From NCBI GenBank assembly GCA_043820985.1, contig JBDRDH010000143.1:1-64000 (forward strand): a stretch of DNA of 64,000 nt. The letters run 5' to 3'. This DNA comes from JAAYXS01 sp043820985 (GTDB lineage: Bacteria > Planctomycetota > Phycisphaerae > UBA1845 > Fen-1342). The notes under the pieces are model-generated. The model saw nothing but the letters and a program-made list of their open reading frames with translations. It was not told the DNA's origin and made no database searches. Positions 18,079 to 26,866 of this stretch are shown in pieces. The translations under genes and the position numbers were made by a program. How positions within the stretch are numbered: the stretch's first letter is position 1; the number at the start of each line of letters is the position of its first letter.

Positions 18079-19251
18079 CTAACCGAGGATACCACCGCCG
18101 GCGGCTCGAATTCCCTTCAATGCCATGCGCAACTCGTCCGGGTTTGGCGCCGCCTCATACGCTGTCTCGTGATCGATAAAGCCTTTCTCGACCAACTGCC
18201 GCAGGTGCTCCGTAAAGTCGACCATGCCGGCGTCGTAGGAGGCCCGAATCACGTCGACGATCTCGTTATCACGCTCCTCGCGAATCAGCTTTCGGATGGG
18301 CGGGTTGGTCACCATTATCTCAACAGTCGGAATGATCGGAATATCCGGCTTGACACACTTCACCAGCTTCTGGCAGATGATCGCTTGCAGGTTGAACTCC
18401 AGCGTCTGCCGCACCAGCCGTCGGGAACCCTCGGGGAACAGATCCAACAGACGTGAAATTGTCTGCGAGGAACTGGAGGCGTGAATCGTCCCGAAAACCA
18501 GGTGGCCGGTCTCGGCGGCGTGCAACGCCGCGCTGAACGTCTCCATGTCACGCATCTCGCCGATCAGCACCACGTCCGGGTCTTCACGCATCAGATACTT
18601 AAGTGCCAAGTGGAAGTCCTGCACGTCAATCCCGATCTCGCGTTGGTTGATACAGGCTTTCTTGTCGGTGAACAGGTATTCGATCGGATCCTCGATGGTC
18701 ACGATGTGCACCGGCTCGCGCTGGTTAATGTAATCAACCATGGCCGCGATGGTCGTGCTCTTGCCTGAACCGGTGATACCCGCCAGCAGCACCAGCCCCT
18801 GCTCGAACTCGGCAATCTTGGACATCGAGGCGGGCAGATACAACTCCTCGAAATTCTTGATGTCACGCGAGACACGCCGGGCCGCTACCGACATCTTGCC
18901 ACGCTGTTGAAAAGCGTTCACCCGGAAACGGTCGGCGTTACCCTGCGGCCCGACATCATAGGCAAAGTCCACGGCGCCCAACTCCTCGTACTGCGCTCGT
19001 AGTTTGGGTGAGATCATTTCGAATATACCCGCCCGAATCTGCTCCGCCGTCAGCACTCCCCCGGTCAGCGGCCGCAGATCGCCCCGCATGCGAACTCGCG
19101 GGGGAGACCCGGCTTTCAGGTGCAGGTCGGAAACCTGCATCTTGATGGTGGCCTTGAAATATTTATTAAGGAATGGTCCCTTGCTCGGTTCGTCCTCCAC
19201 AGGGGTGGCCTCGACTACTGACTCTTCCACAACCTGTTCTTCGTCCGCCAT
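18079..19251 (-). CDS. PilT-type twitching motility ATPase
   Basis: 390 residues; GGAGG lies upstream of the ATG. PilT is the hexameric ATPase that powers type IV pilus retraction at the inner membrane. It has intact Walker A GITGSGKST (about 158-166), Asp box IVTIEDPIEYLF, Walker B VVLIGEMRD (about 225) and a His box around AAETGHLVFGTIHASS. The C-terminal PTVEIMVTNPPIRKLIRE replaces the AIRNLIRE motif of classical PilT, which is normal variation. An acidic N-terminal tail of about 27 residues precedes the PAS-like domain. It is the first gene of an operon with a PilB/GspE-like gene whose own Walker A is altered. PilT is therefore the only clearly competent ATPase of this cluster. Confidence 0.92.
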   Translation of the reverse strand: MADEEQVVEESVVEATPVEDEPSKGPFLNKYFKATIKMQVSDLHLKAGSPPRVRMRGDLRPLTGGVLTAEQIRAGIFEMISPKLRAQYEELGAVDFAYDVGPQGNADRFRVNAFQQRGKMSVAARRVSRDIKNFEELYLPASMSKIAEFEQGLVLLAGITGSGKSTTIAAMVDYINQREPVHIVTIEDPIEYLFTDKKACINQREIGIDVQDFHLALKYLMREDPDVVLIGEMRDMETFSAALHAAETGHLVFGTIHASSSSQTISRLLDLFPEGSRRLVRQTLEFNLQAIICQKLVKCVKPDIPIIPTVEIMVTNPPIRKLIREERDNEIVDVIRASYDAGMVDFTEHLRQLVEKGFIDHETAYEAAPNPDELRMALKGIRAAGGGILG

Positions 19252-19688
19252 CTCAACCGGTCCTCCGCACGACTCTGGGCCCCGTGTCCGTAATTAAGCG
19301 GCACCCTCAAGGAACTGCCACTTTCTTCCATACTTCTATCCGTTTTCCGGGCCTTTACCGCCGCACTTCTTCTGCCTGCGCGTCAAACGACATAAAACGG
19401 TGCCGCTAAACTGCATACCAGCGTATCCAGGTCCGAATGTTGTCCCGTCGGACCACCCGCGGCCACGCGTGGCCACGGCTTGCCTCCTGTCGACCGCCTT
19501 GAGCCACTTCCCGGTCACTCTCCTGGCCGCGGGCCGGCGGGGAAGGTTAGAATTCTAGCACAATCCAGCGGGTCCATCCACAGTCATCACAACGAGATAA
19601 CCATCCAGCCGCCGTCTCTTGAATCCACCGGCACCTGCCCCCAGCCCTGTGATTGCATCCCGCCGTGGGTCGATTAGCATGGGACACC
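19252..19688. other. Divergent promoter region between pilT and the ubiX operon
   Basis: About 437 bases between two divergently transcribed operons. Promoters in both directions are expected, but I could not identify convincing -35/-10 pairs. No RNA gene or repeat is seen. Confidence 0.4.
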
Positions 19689-21629
19689 ATGGCCGGAATA
19701 ATGGCTCCAAATCAACCCGACGACGAGGCTCGGCCGGCGGATACCGATCCGTCAACGGAAGATCTCATACCAGCCGCGATCACGGCTCCGCGGCCCGCCA
19801 TCGTCGATGTCTGGTCACGCACCGAACCTAAATACCGCATTCGAGCCATCCTCCTGCTGCTGCTCAACCTGGTCCTGTTCTGCGGATTATGCATTTTTAC
19901 CCACTGGCTGCACTTCGGCCGCGCCTTCGATTTCTCCCGGGATGGCTATCTGGCCCCAATGAAATTCTGGGGCGAACAAACCCAGAACCTGAATGACTTT
20001 GTGCTTTACCCCATCAGTGTTGAGCAGACACCCATGCATGGTGTCGTACTCGGTCTGCTGGTGGCCTCGATCGTCGCCGTGCCGATCTCCGTTGCGATAC
20101 TCTACCGTTTTCCTTACGCCCTGCCTTTTGCGGCGGCCGTTCTGGTTTTCGCCCACATGCCCTGGATGGCGTTGACACTGGTAGGCTGCTGTATCCTGGC
20201 GGCGGTCAAGCCATTCCGACTATCATTCCGTTTCGGCGCGGCCCTGGTCGGGATGCTCCCGGTGATCCTGTACCTGTACCTGGCAACTCGCGGCATGCCG
20301 CATCAGATCGGCACTTACGCTTATCCCAGCCAGAAACTGCTGCTGGCCGCGCCATGGATCCTGGCCCTGATCGCCGCTTCCGCAATGTTAGGTACCATTC
20401 TGGCTATCTCACGCATTGTGAACTATCGTCCGGGAGCCGTGGCACCGGTTATGGCGATCATGTTTGCCACCCCCGCTATCTTGTTCAAGTTTGGTGTGGG
20501 TGTTGATGAGGTGCATTACCGTATCCTGGAGGCGGAGTATGGCCCCCGCGCCGCGCGGTTCGTCACGCGGGACGTATCCGACCGGCTGCTGGATATGCTG
20601 CGGGCGCGCATGGACGATCCGGCGCACCGAACCGAGATGCTCAGCGTCTTCGCCGGTCGCGTCGAACCGTTGCTGGCGCAGCATGAACGCCTCACACACG
20701 AGTTGTGGTGTGAGTTCCTGGCCGACCGTCGGGACGCATACGAGGCCTGCCGCGACTTCATCGCCGACCATCCCAACAGCCGCTATATCCCCAGCGTGCT
20801 CTGCATCCAGGGCCGTGTGCTGGACCTGCGTCTGGACGCCCGCAAGTCGTTGCCACTTAATGCCCCGCCGCGCCGTGAGATCTACTCTGACTATCCGCAT
20901 GTGCAGTCGCAGGAGACCTGGCTGGCGCTGCTGAGCGGACACTCCGACTCGACATTCGCGGTCGCCGCGCGCCTGCGCCTCGCCCAGCTCGCCCTCCGCC
21001 GCGGCGAAGTTGCCCCGGCCCTGAACTTCCTGGCGGAACTCGAGGCGCTGCCCACAACCGAGTATGCCGCGACCCAGGCCGCCACGCAGCCCGCCAACCG
21101 CGGCTGGCTGCGCGGCGCGCTACCCGAGACCAGCCTGGCGTTTGAGCCCGAGCCATACATGCGCGAGGCGCGGCGTTTGCGCGAGCTGATCCTGGCCAAC
21201 CGCAATGACCCGCACTACGGACAGGCACCGTTACGTGAGCTGGCCAACCTCGATCCACATCGCCCGACCTATCGCGAGCAACTGCTCCGCCTGGCTGATC
21301 GCTATCGTGACTCACTATTGTACGACAACCTCGTCGTACACTGGGCCGCCGGCCTGGGTGAACGCGACGATCGCGCCGCCGCCTTGGGCGCCTGCATCCG
21401 CGACTTCCCTGATGGTGATGCCCTGGCCGAGGCCATGTTCCGCCTCGCCGAGCTCGAGATTCAAAACCGTGGGCCGGACCAGGAAACTCGGCGACAGGCC
21501 GGCATCGCACGTATGCGCGAGCTGGTCTCACGCTTCGCCGATACGCACTGGGGCTCCCTGGCGGTCGAACGCCTGCACATCCTCCAGCCCCGCGAAGATA
21601 ACACTCCCAAAAGTCCGGTGCTCCCATGA
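19689..21629 (+). CDS. Polytopic membrane protein with TPR-like C-terminal region
   Basis: 646 residues from the ATG at 19689 (another ATG lies four codons on; neither has a good ribosome binding site). Residues about 45-270 contain five or six membrane spans. The C-terminal 370 residues are helical and Ala/Leu/Arg-rich, with segments such as EAMFRLAELEIQNRGPDQET and AVAARLRLAQLALRRGEVAPALN that look like tetratricopeptide repeats. VHYRILEAEYGPRAARFV begins this part. Its stop codon overlaps the ubiX start (ATGA), so it is the first gene of a four-gene operon with ubiX, ubiA and a glycosyltransferase. Function is unknown. TPR-like domains suggest protein-protein contacts outside or inside the membrane. 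Confidence 0.7.
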   Translation: MAGIMAPNQPDDEARPADTDPSTEDLIPAAITAPRPAIVDVWSRTEPKYRIRAILLLLLNLVLFCGLCIFTHWLHFGRAFDFSRDGYLAPMKFWGEQTQNLNDFVLYPISVEQTPMHGVVLGLLVASIVAVPISVAILYRFPYALPFAAAVLVFAHMPWMALTLVGCCILAAVKPFRLSFRFGAALVGMLPVILYLYLATRGMPHQIGTYAYPSQKLLLAAPWILALIAASAMLGTILAISRIVNYRPGAVAPVMAIMFATPAILFKFGVGVDEVHYRILEAEYGPRAARFVTRDVSDRLLDMLRARMDDPAHRTEMLSVFAGRVEPLLAQHERLTHELWCEFLADRRDAYEACRDFIADHPNSRYIPSVLCIQGRVLDLRLDARKSLPLNAPPRREIYSDYPHVQSQETWLALLSGHSDSTFAVAARLRLAQLALRRGEVAPALNFLAELEALPTTEYAATQAATQPANRGWLRGALPETSLAFEPEPYMREARRLRELILANRNDPHYGQAPLRELANLDPHRPTYREQLLRLADRYRDSLLYDNLVVHWAAGLGERDDRAAALGACIRDFPDGDALAEAMFRLAELEIQNRGPDQETRRQAGIARMRELVSRFADTHWGSLAVERLHILQPREDNTPKSPVLP

Positions 21630-22213
21630 AAAACATCATCATGGCCGTCACTGGTGCCAGCGGGGCGCGCTACGCGCGGCGGCTGGCACAGATGTTCGCC
21701 TCAAACGAGCTTCATCTCCATCTGGTGATATCAGATCCCGGTCGGATTATCCTGACTACGGAGCTGGAACTTACCGAACTGACTGTCGCGACGCTGCTGG
21801 ACCACTCGGCTACTAACGTCACGCTGTACCCCTGCCAGGATATCGGGGCGCGCCTGGCCAGCGGCTCTTTCATCACCGACGGCATGGTGATCTGCCCCTG
21901 TAGCGGGCACACGCTGGCCGCCATCGCTAATGGCATGGGCGACAATCTGATTACCCGCGCCGCCCTGGTCACACTCAAGGAAAACCGCCGCTTGATCCTG
22001 GTCCCGCGTGAAATGCCGCTCAACCAGATTGACCTGGCCAACATGCTGCGCGTCAGCCAGGCTGGTGGTCTGATTTGCCCGGCCTGCCCGGGTTTCTACC
22101 TGCGCCCGCGGTCGGTCGACGATCTGGTGGACTTCGTTGTGGGGCGCGTGCTCGATCTGCTACAAATTCCCCACCAGCTCGCGACGCGCTGGAATCCGGA
22201 CCCCCCCTCGTAG
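21626..22213 (+). CDS. ubiX: UbiX family flavin prenyltransferase
   Basis: 195 residues. UbiX joins dimethylallyl (mono)phosphate to FMN to make prenylated FMN, the cofactor of UbiD-type decarboxylases. The sequence shows the N-terminal flavin-binding MAVTGASGARYARRL, then GSFITDGMVICPCSGHTLAAIANG and LVPREMPLNQIDLANMLRVS, the conserved core, and CPGFYLRPRSVDDLVDFVVGRVLD at the end. It overlaps the preceding gene by ATGA and is followed three bases later by ubiA. The pairing of UbiX with UbiA fits quinone biosynthesis, either the ubiquinone type or, more likely in a planctomycete, the futalosine menaquinone route in which UbiX-, UbiD- and UbiA-like proteins act. No ubiD lies in the window. 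Confidence 0.93.
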   Translation: MKNIIMAVTGASGARYARRLAQMFASNELHLHLVISDPGRIILTTELELTELTVATLLDHSATNVTLYPCQDIGARLASGSFITDGMVICPCSGHTLAAIANGMGDNLITRAALVTLKENRRLILVPREMPLNQIDLANMLRVSQAGGLICPACPGFYLRPRSVDDLVDFVVGRVLDLLQIPHQLATRWNPDPPS

Positions 22214-22216
22214 CCA

Positions 22217-23113
22217 GTGAGTTCGCTGATGGTCGCGCTGCTGTCAAACATGCATACCTGGGGACGGATGATCAAATTCAGTCACTCGATCTTCGCCCTG
22301 CCATTTGCATTGTTGGCGACTTTCCTCGCGGCGCGTCCCGGCTTACCAGAGTGGGGCCAGCTTGGATTGATAGTGGCGGCCATGGTCGCCGCCCGCAGCG
22401 CTGCCATGACCTTCAACCGTCTGGCCGATATCAATTATGACGCGCTCAACCCACGCACTGCCGACCGCGCACTTCCACGCGGTATAATCAGCTCAGCCGC
22501 GGCGTGGCTTTTCTTCCTGGCGGCTTGTGTCGCTTTTGCACTGGTCTGTGGCGGATTCTGGCTTTTTTACCACAATCCCTGGCCCACAATTCTGTGCCTG
22601 CCGACAATCGGCCTGCTGTGTCTGTATTCCTACACCAAACGCTTCACCCAGTGGTCGCACCTGGCGCTGGGCGCTGCCATCGCCTGTGCCCCTGTGGCGG
22701 CCTGGATTGCGATTAATCCCGCCACACTCGGTCCCCCTACCTGGCTGTTAATGGTGGCGGTCTCCTTCTGGATCGCCGGTTTTGATGTGATTTACGCCTG
22801 CCAGGATACCGATTTCGATCACTCGGTGGGGTTGTTCAGCATTCCCGCCCGCCTCGGAGTTGCCTCCGCGCTCTGGCTGGCACGTGTTTTCCATCTGATT
22901 ACGGTCGTCGCGCTGCTGGGTGTTGGTTACACCGGTAAACTTGGCACGCTCTACTATCTTGGCGTGGGCTGTGTCGCCGTGTTGCTGATCGTGGAAAACG
23001 CGTTGGTGCGGCCCAATAATCTCAGTCGTGTTAACGTGGCCTTTTTCACGGTAAATAGCATTGTTGGTTTGATTCTGGGCATCCTGGGCATACTCGATAT
23101 CATTTTGACGTGA
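22217..23113 (+). CDS. ubiA: UbiA family prenyltransferase
   Basis: Up to 298 residues from GTG; an in-frame ATG at 22229 or 22250 is also possible. UbiA enzymes are integral membrane proteins that attach a polyprenyl chain to an aromatic ring. Both Mg-pyrophosphate motifs are visible: NRLADINYDALNPRTADRAL near residue 75 and YACQDTDFDHSVGLFSIPARLG near 195. About eight or nine membrane spans surround them. It follows ubiX by three bases and overlaps the next gene by four. In this context it is a candidate for the aromatic prenylation step of quinone synthesis (MqnP-like if menaquinone is made by the futalosine pathway), but the sequence alone does not fix the substrate. Confidence 0.92.
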   Translation: MSSLMVALLSNMHTWGRMIKFSHSIFALPFALLATFLAARPGLPEWGQLGLIVAAMVAARSAAMTFNRLADINYDALNPRTADRALPRGIISSAAAWLFFLAACVAFALVCGGFWLFYHNPWPTILCLPTIGLLCLYSYTKRFTQWSHLALGAAIACAPVAAWIAINPATLGPPTWLLMVAVSFWIAGFDVIYACQDTDFDHSVGLFSIPARLGVASALWLARVFHLITVVALLGVGYTGKLGTLYYLGVGCVAVLLIVENALVRPNNLSRVNVAFFTVNSIVGLILGILGILDIILT

Positions 23114-24888
23114 ATGCACCGACACACAATTCGAGCCATGTCGTGGCGGCCAAAAACCGCTCACGCCACCGACTCTGCGCTGCTTGGCCGGCTGCTATAC
23201 TGTGGTTGCTGCTTATGTCGCCTTTACTGATATGGGGCCTGCCTGATCGCACGCACGACAAGCTGCTCTTCGGCGGACAACCAGCCTGGAACGCCGAGCG
23301 CTTCCAGGTGGCCGCGGCTCTCCAGGAGCGTCGCCAGCGCGCCGCGGGCGCCGATACAGACCTTAATCCCCTCGCTGTCCACGAGCGCATCGTCAAACTA
23401 ACCAGCGATGAATCCGCCCGCGCCGAGATCTTGCGCCGCTATCGACTCTTCTCGCGTCAACCCGACGAGATGATCACTTTGATGGCTTTACAACGGATGC
23501 AGCCCCGAGAACTGGACTTCGATCCCCGACTGTATCAATACGGTGGTGGATATATTTATCTCGTGGCCGGTGCTATCGCTGTCGCCGCCCTGCCGGGATA
23601 TACCAACCTGACGGCCGATGCCAGTCTCTACCTGGAGCAACCCGAGCTGTTCGCCCGTTTTTATCTGGTCGCCCGTTTTATCGTGCTTATTTTCGGGGCT
23701 CTGACCTTGGTGGCAGTCTGGAAACTGACCCGCCGCGCCGCTGGCCGGGGCGGGGCCTGGTTGGCATTCCTGTTCGTCGCCTGCACACCCGTATTTATCA
23801 GCGGCGTCCTGGAAGCCAAGCCCCACGTACCAGCAGCCTGCCTGGTGCTCTGGGCTATTTTGAGCGCCCTGAACTATCACTCCCACGGCCGGTTGCGCGA
23901 CGTCGTTATGCTGGGATTACAAACTGGCTATGCCACCAGCCTGGTACTCACCGGCGTGGTTGCCATGGCTATTTTGCCAGTACTTTTAGTTTTCCGCCGA
24001 CAAAACGAGCCACCACACTGCCGCGTAAAGCACCTGCTCCTCGCCGGGGCACTGGCCGTCGGCGTGTACCTCGCAACCAATCCATACGTGCCATATAACT
24101 TTTTCTTCCACCGTGCCGCGCTGACCAGCAACGTGGACAACTCCACGGCAATGTACGCCAACCAGATGCGTCAGGTAACCGCCGGTGCGCAGCGGGTCGG
24201 CCAATTATTATGGGAGAGCTGCGGCCCTGGTTTGTTGTTAGTGGGCTTATTGGGATTAGCCTGGCTACTGCGCCGACGTCCCGGACCAACCTCGATAGCC
24301 ACTGCCAGCGGGCTGGCCATGTTGGTCATCGCCATTCTGCTGGGTGCCGGCAAACCGGCTGAGTACGCCCGTTTTCTGGTTCTACCTGTAATTCTGTTAT
24401 GCGCCGCGGCCGCCAGCCTGTTGGCTGTTTTGTCATATAGACGTCTACGCTGGCTGGCGGTCCTACTGGCGATTGCTTGTATTGCACCGATGAAGAGTGC
24501 CACCTATCTGCGCGCGTTCGCGATTGATGCCGCTGGCGCGGATGAATCGCGCCATCTGGCGGCTCAGTATATCGAGCAACATGCCCGCCCCATTGAGTCG
24601 ATTGCCGTTCTCCAGGAACCCGCCCCTTATGCGGTACCACCGCTGGACTTCGCGCACCGCGATCTGTATCTGCTCCCTCTCGTGTATCACACTGACCTGC
24701 GCGCCAGCGAGTTACCACCCTGGCTGGTCTGTACCGCCGACGACCAGATGGTGCACCGTAAGGCTTGGTGGCAAAGACATTACTATCTGGTAAGAACCTT
24801 TCCACCGGCGGGTGCACAACTCAGCCGCATCACCTGGGCCAACAAGCCGGTCTACATTTATCGCCGCCAGAATCTGCCCATCGAGTAG
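23110..24888 (+). CDS. Membrane glycosyltransferase, PMT/ArnT-like
   Basis: 592 residues starting with a GTG that overlaps the ubiA stop. There are about ten membrane spans. After the first span there is a long exoplasmic loop with many charged residues (residues about 45-140), containing LYQYGGGYIYLVAGAIAVAA. This loop is a usual feature of GT-C fold transferases that use polyprenyl-phosphate sugars. The C-terminal 150 residues form a soluble domain ending in ITWANKPVYIYRRQNLPIE. It is the last gene of the TPR-ubiX-ubiA operon. The substrate is unknown. The acidic metal-binding pair expected in the first loop is not as clear as in textbook members, so the assignment is to the superfamily only. 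Confidence 0.65.
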   Translation: MNAPTHNSSHVVAAKNRSRHRLCAAWPAAILWLLLMSPLLIWGLPDRTHDKLLFGGQPAWNAERFQVAAALQERRQRAAGADTDLNPLAVHERIVKLTSDESARAEILRRYRLFSRQPDEMITLMALQRMQPRELDFDPRLYQYGGGYIYLVAGAIAVAALPGYTNLTADASLYLEQPELFARFYLVARFIVLIFGALTLVAVWKLTRRAAGRGGAWLAFLFVACTPVFISGVLEAKPHVPAACLVLWAILSALNYHSHGRLRDVVMLGLQTGYATSLVLTGVVAMAILPVLLVFRRQNEPPHCRVKHLLLAGALAVGVYLATNPYVPYNFFFHRAALTSNVDNSTAMYANQMRQVTAGAQRVGQLLWESCGPGLLLVGLLGLAWLLRRRPGPTSIATASGLAMLVIAILLGAGKPAEYARFLVLPVILLCAAAASLLAVLSYRRLRWLAVLLAIACIAPMKSATYLRAFAIDAAGADESRHLAAQYIEQHARPIESIAVLQEPAPYAVPPLDFAHRDLYLLPLVYHTDLRASELPPWLVCTADDQMVHRKAWWQRHYYLVRTFPPAGAQLSRITWANKPVYIYRRQNLPIE

Positions 24889-24910
24889 CCCATCACCGGA
24901 CAAAATGTCG

Positions 24911-24942
24911 GCGGCACCGATCAATCTCTTGATCGGTGCCGC
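24911..24942. terminator. Strong hairpin between convergent genes
   Basis: A perfect 14-bp stem, GCGGCACCGATCAA with TTGATCGGTGCCGC, closes a TCTC loop. It lies 22 bases after the glycosyltransferase stop and 36 bases before the stop of the collagen-like gene on the other strand. There is no T tract on either side, so it may act as a bidirectional transcript end or RNA-stabilising hairpin rather than a classical intrinsic terminator. Confidence 0.65.
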
Positions 24943-24978
24943 TCGCGACACACACCAAGCCAACAAGGGGATGGTTTC

Positions 24979-26181
24979 TTATGGTTCCAGAACCAGAATG
25001 CTGAACTCAGCCGCCCAATGATCTCCCGAAGGCACCTCGAGGATCTGGATGCGGACCGTCAGCGTTTCGGCGCCTGGCGTCAGATCCAGCGCCCCAGCCT
25101 CGAAGCTATAGTGGCTTACCAGCGTACCAATTTGACCGCCAAACGGATCGTTCGTCGTGGCACGGATCGTCACGAAGATCGGGAAGTTCTCGGCATCAGC
25201 CGGCGTCAAACCGCCCAGCTCCATTGAGGTGCTGGCCAGATCGACCACGACGTCATATATGCCCACGTCGACCCAGAAAGTCGTCGTGCCGTCGCCGATA
25301 CCGACGATGTGCTCGCCGCTCTGCGGATAGCCGAAACCGTCAATACGAGCCCGAGCAATCACACCCGTCAGGTCGCTGCCGCGGCAGTCGGCGGAATCCC
25401 AGTATCCATCACCGTTGGCGTCTTCTTCCTCGTCGCGGACGCCGTCGTTATTGACGTCCCAGCAATATGAAACGCAGTCGAGTCCGTTGAAATCGCCATC
25501 ATTGTTCAGGTCTTCGTCCGGATCGGCCACACCGTTGCCGTTGAAGTCCCAGCAGAACATACGACAGTCGAGGGCATCCCAGGCACCGTCGCCATTAATG
25601 TCTTCGATGTCATCGCCGAAGCCATCGCCATTGACATCCCAGCACGACCGGCCATCAGCGCCGTCGTCGCCATCAGTGCCATCGGTGCCATCGGTACCAT
25701 CGGCGCCATCAGCGCCATCAGCGCCATCAGCGCCATCGGCGCCATTAGCGCCATCAGCACCATCGGTACCATCAGCACCATCAGCGCCATCAGCGCCATC
25801 GGTACCATCGGCGCCATCAGCGCCATCCTGGCCATCCGCGCCCTGGCAATCGCGTGCATCGAAATTGCCATCCTCGCTGATATCCTCATCAACGGTGCCG
25901 AGACCATCGCCATTAAGATCCCAGCAGGACACTCCATCTTTACCGTTGGCGCCCGGGACGCCCGGCTGCGTCTGGCCCGCTTGATTGTCGACCGTCTCTG
26001 AGAGCTGATCGATTTGGCCTTGCAGGTTTGCGTCGTTAGTGTCCGAATTAGTAACCGCGGCCGCCAGCCAGATCCCATCCATGAGCCCGGCTCCGCCCAA
26101 GTCCTTGCAATCAAAGCGAACATCAGCCAATGTGAACAATAACAAGAAACAACCGAGAATAGGTGCCGATCGTAGTTTCAT
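24979..26181 (-). CDS. Secreted collagen-like protein with calcium-repeat motifs
   Basis: 400 residues from the ATG at 26179-26181, which follows GGAGGAG. A hydrophobic signal (LGCFLLLFTLADV) opens the protein. Around residues 70-130 lie GVPGANGKDG and one CWDLNGDG unit. Then come 21 consecutive Gly-X-Asp triplets, mostly GAD and GTD, at about residues 112-175. Three further CWDxNGDG..D..ED.N.DG..D..DC repeats follow. Each resembles an EF-hand/thrombospondin-3-type calcium loop closed by cysteines. The C-terminal 150 residues are a beta-rich domain (ARIDGFGYPQSGEHIVGIGD onwards). The proline-free, Asp-loaded collagen triplets are unusual and may bind calcium. It is probably extracellular; the function is unknown. 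Confidence 0.8.
   Translation of the reverse strand: MKLRSAPILGCFLLLFTLADVRFDCKDLGGAGLMDGIWLAAAVTNSDTNDANLQGQIDQLSETVDNQAGQTQPGVPGANGKDGVSCWDLNGDGLGTVDEDISEDGNFDARDCQGADGQDGADGADGTDGADGADGADGTDGADGANGADGADGADGADGADGTDGTDGTDGDDGADGRSCWDVNGDGFGDDIEDINGDGAWDALDCRMFCWDFNGNGVADPDEDLNNDGDFNGLDCVSYCWDVNNDGVRDEEEDANGDGYWDSADCRGSDLTGVIARARIDGFGYPQSGEHIVGIGDGTTTFWVDVGIYDVVVDLASTSMELGGLTPADAENFPIFVTIRATTNDPFGGQIGTLVSHYSFEAGALDLTPGAETLTVRIQILEVPSGDHWAAEFSILVLEP
25650..25845. repeat. GCCATCAGC-type 9-bp tandem repeat
   Basis: About 21 imperfect copies of a 9-bp unit (GCCATCAGC, GCCATCGGT and variants) inside the collagen-like gene. They encode the Gly-Ala-Asp triplet run. Being in phase, gain or loss of units would change protein length without a frameshift. 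Confidence 0.85.
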
Positions 26182-26413
26182 GATCTCCTCCGATCTTCTT
26201 CGATTTTCTTCGTCGCCCTCTGCGGACAACCCTCACACAGGAAAGCCCGAACCTTAAAAGTTAGTCAGCGAACATATATTTACATGCACTCGCACGATTC
26301 TAGGCACGTCGTGCTCCCAAAAGACAACCGCATTATTTCTTTTGCCAATCTTGATAACTGCCCGGACTTTGCCGAGGCCAGCGTTATTGTCTGGCCAGCC
26401 AATAGCCCGGTCA

Positions 26414-26752
26414 TTACCGGAGCAACACATGTCGGCTAACGGTTTCACTCGTCCGATAATAGCCACCAAATCGATTATAGTAAAATTGGTCGTCAAGTTC
26501 TGTCGAAATAGTCTCGGTCAATTCATCAAAACGGTAACCCGCATTCACTGCCGGCCAGGATGAACGCTGGGTCATATTCATGGCTAACCAGGCATGATCC
26601 GCCGATGGCCCCAACGCGAGATTCGCCACTTGCTGACCGTCTTGTGATCCCGCTGGCTCTGGTGCCCGGACAATGATCCCGTCGGTTGCACTCTGACAAC
26701 CGGTTACCAGCAGACACCCGAAGATAGCCATCCGGTACCACATAACACCCAT
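26414..26752 (-). CDS. Small lipoprotein
   Basis: 112 residues from the ATG at 26750-26752. The N-terminus has a lipoprotein signal peptide with the lipobox LVTGC, so the cysteine near residue 19 should be lipidated. The mature part is about 94 residues, hydrophilic, with no recognised domain (YRFDELTETISTELDDQFYY near the C-terminus). The ribosome binding site is weak; a start one codon pair later is also possible. It is transcribed in the same direction as the collagen-like gene 230 bp downstream. The function is unknown. Confidence 0.55.
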   Translation of the reverse strand: MGVMWYRMAIFGCLLVTGCQSATDGIIVRAPEPAGSQDGQQVANLALGPSADHAWLAMNMTQRSSWPAVNAGYRFDELTETISTELDDQFYYNRFGGYYRTSETVSRHVLLR

Positions 26753-26866
26753 TCTACGTAACCGGTCACGGGGTAGGTCAAGAGCAATAAACTCAATATT
26801 CAAATAGATTTACAAAAGGTGACCAGAACGTCCTATCATATATGACTTTTACCTGATAGCAGGTAG

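Noticed and set aside
25650..25845. The 9-bp repeat as a minisatellite unrelated to coding
   Set aside because: It stays in frame, codes for Gly-X-Asp triplets, and lies inside a gene with a signal peptide and calcium motifs on both sides, so it is better explained as coding.
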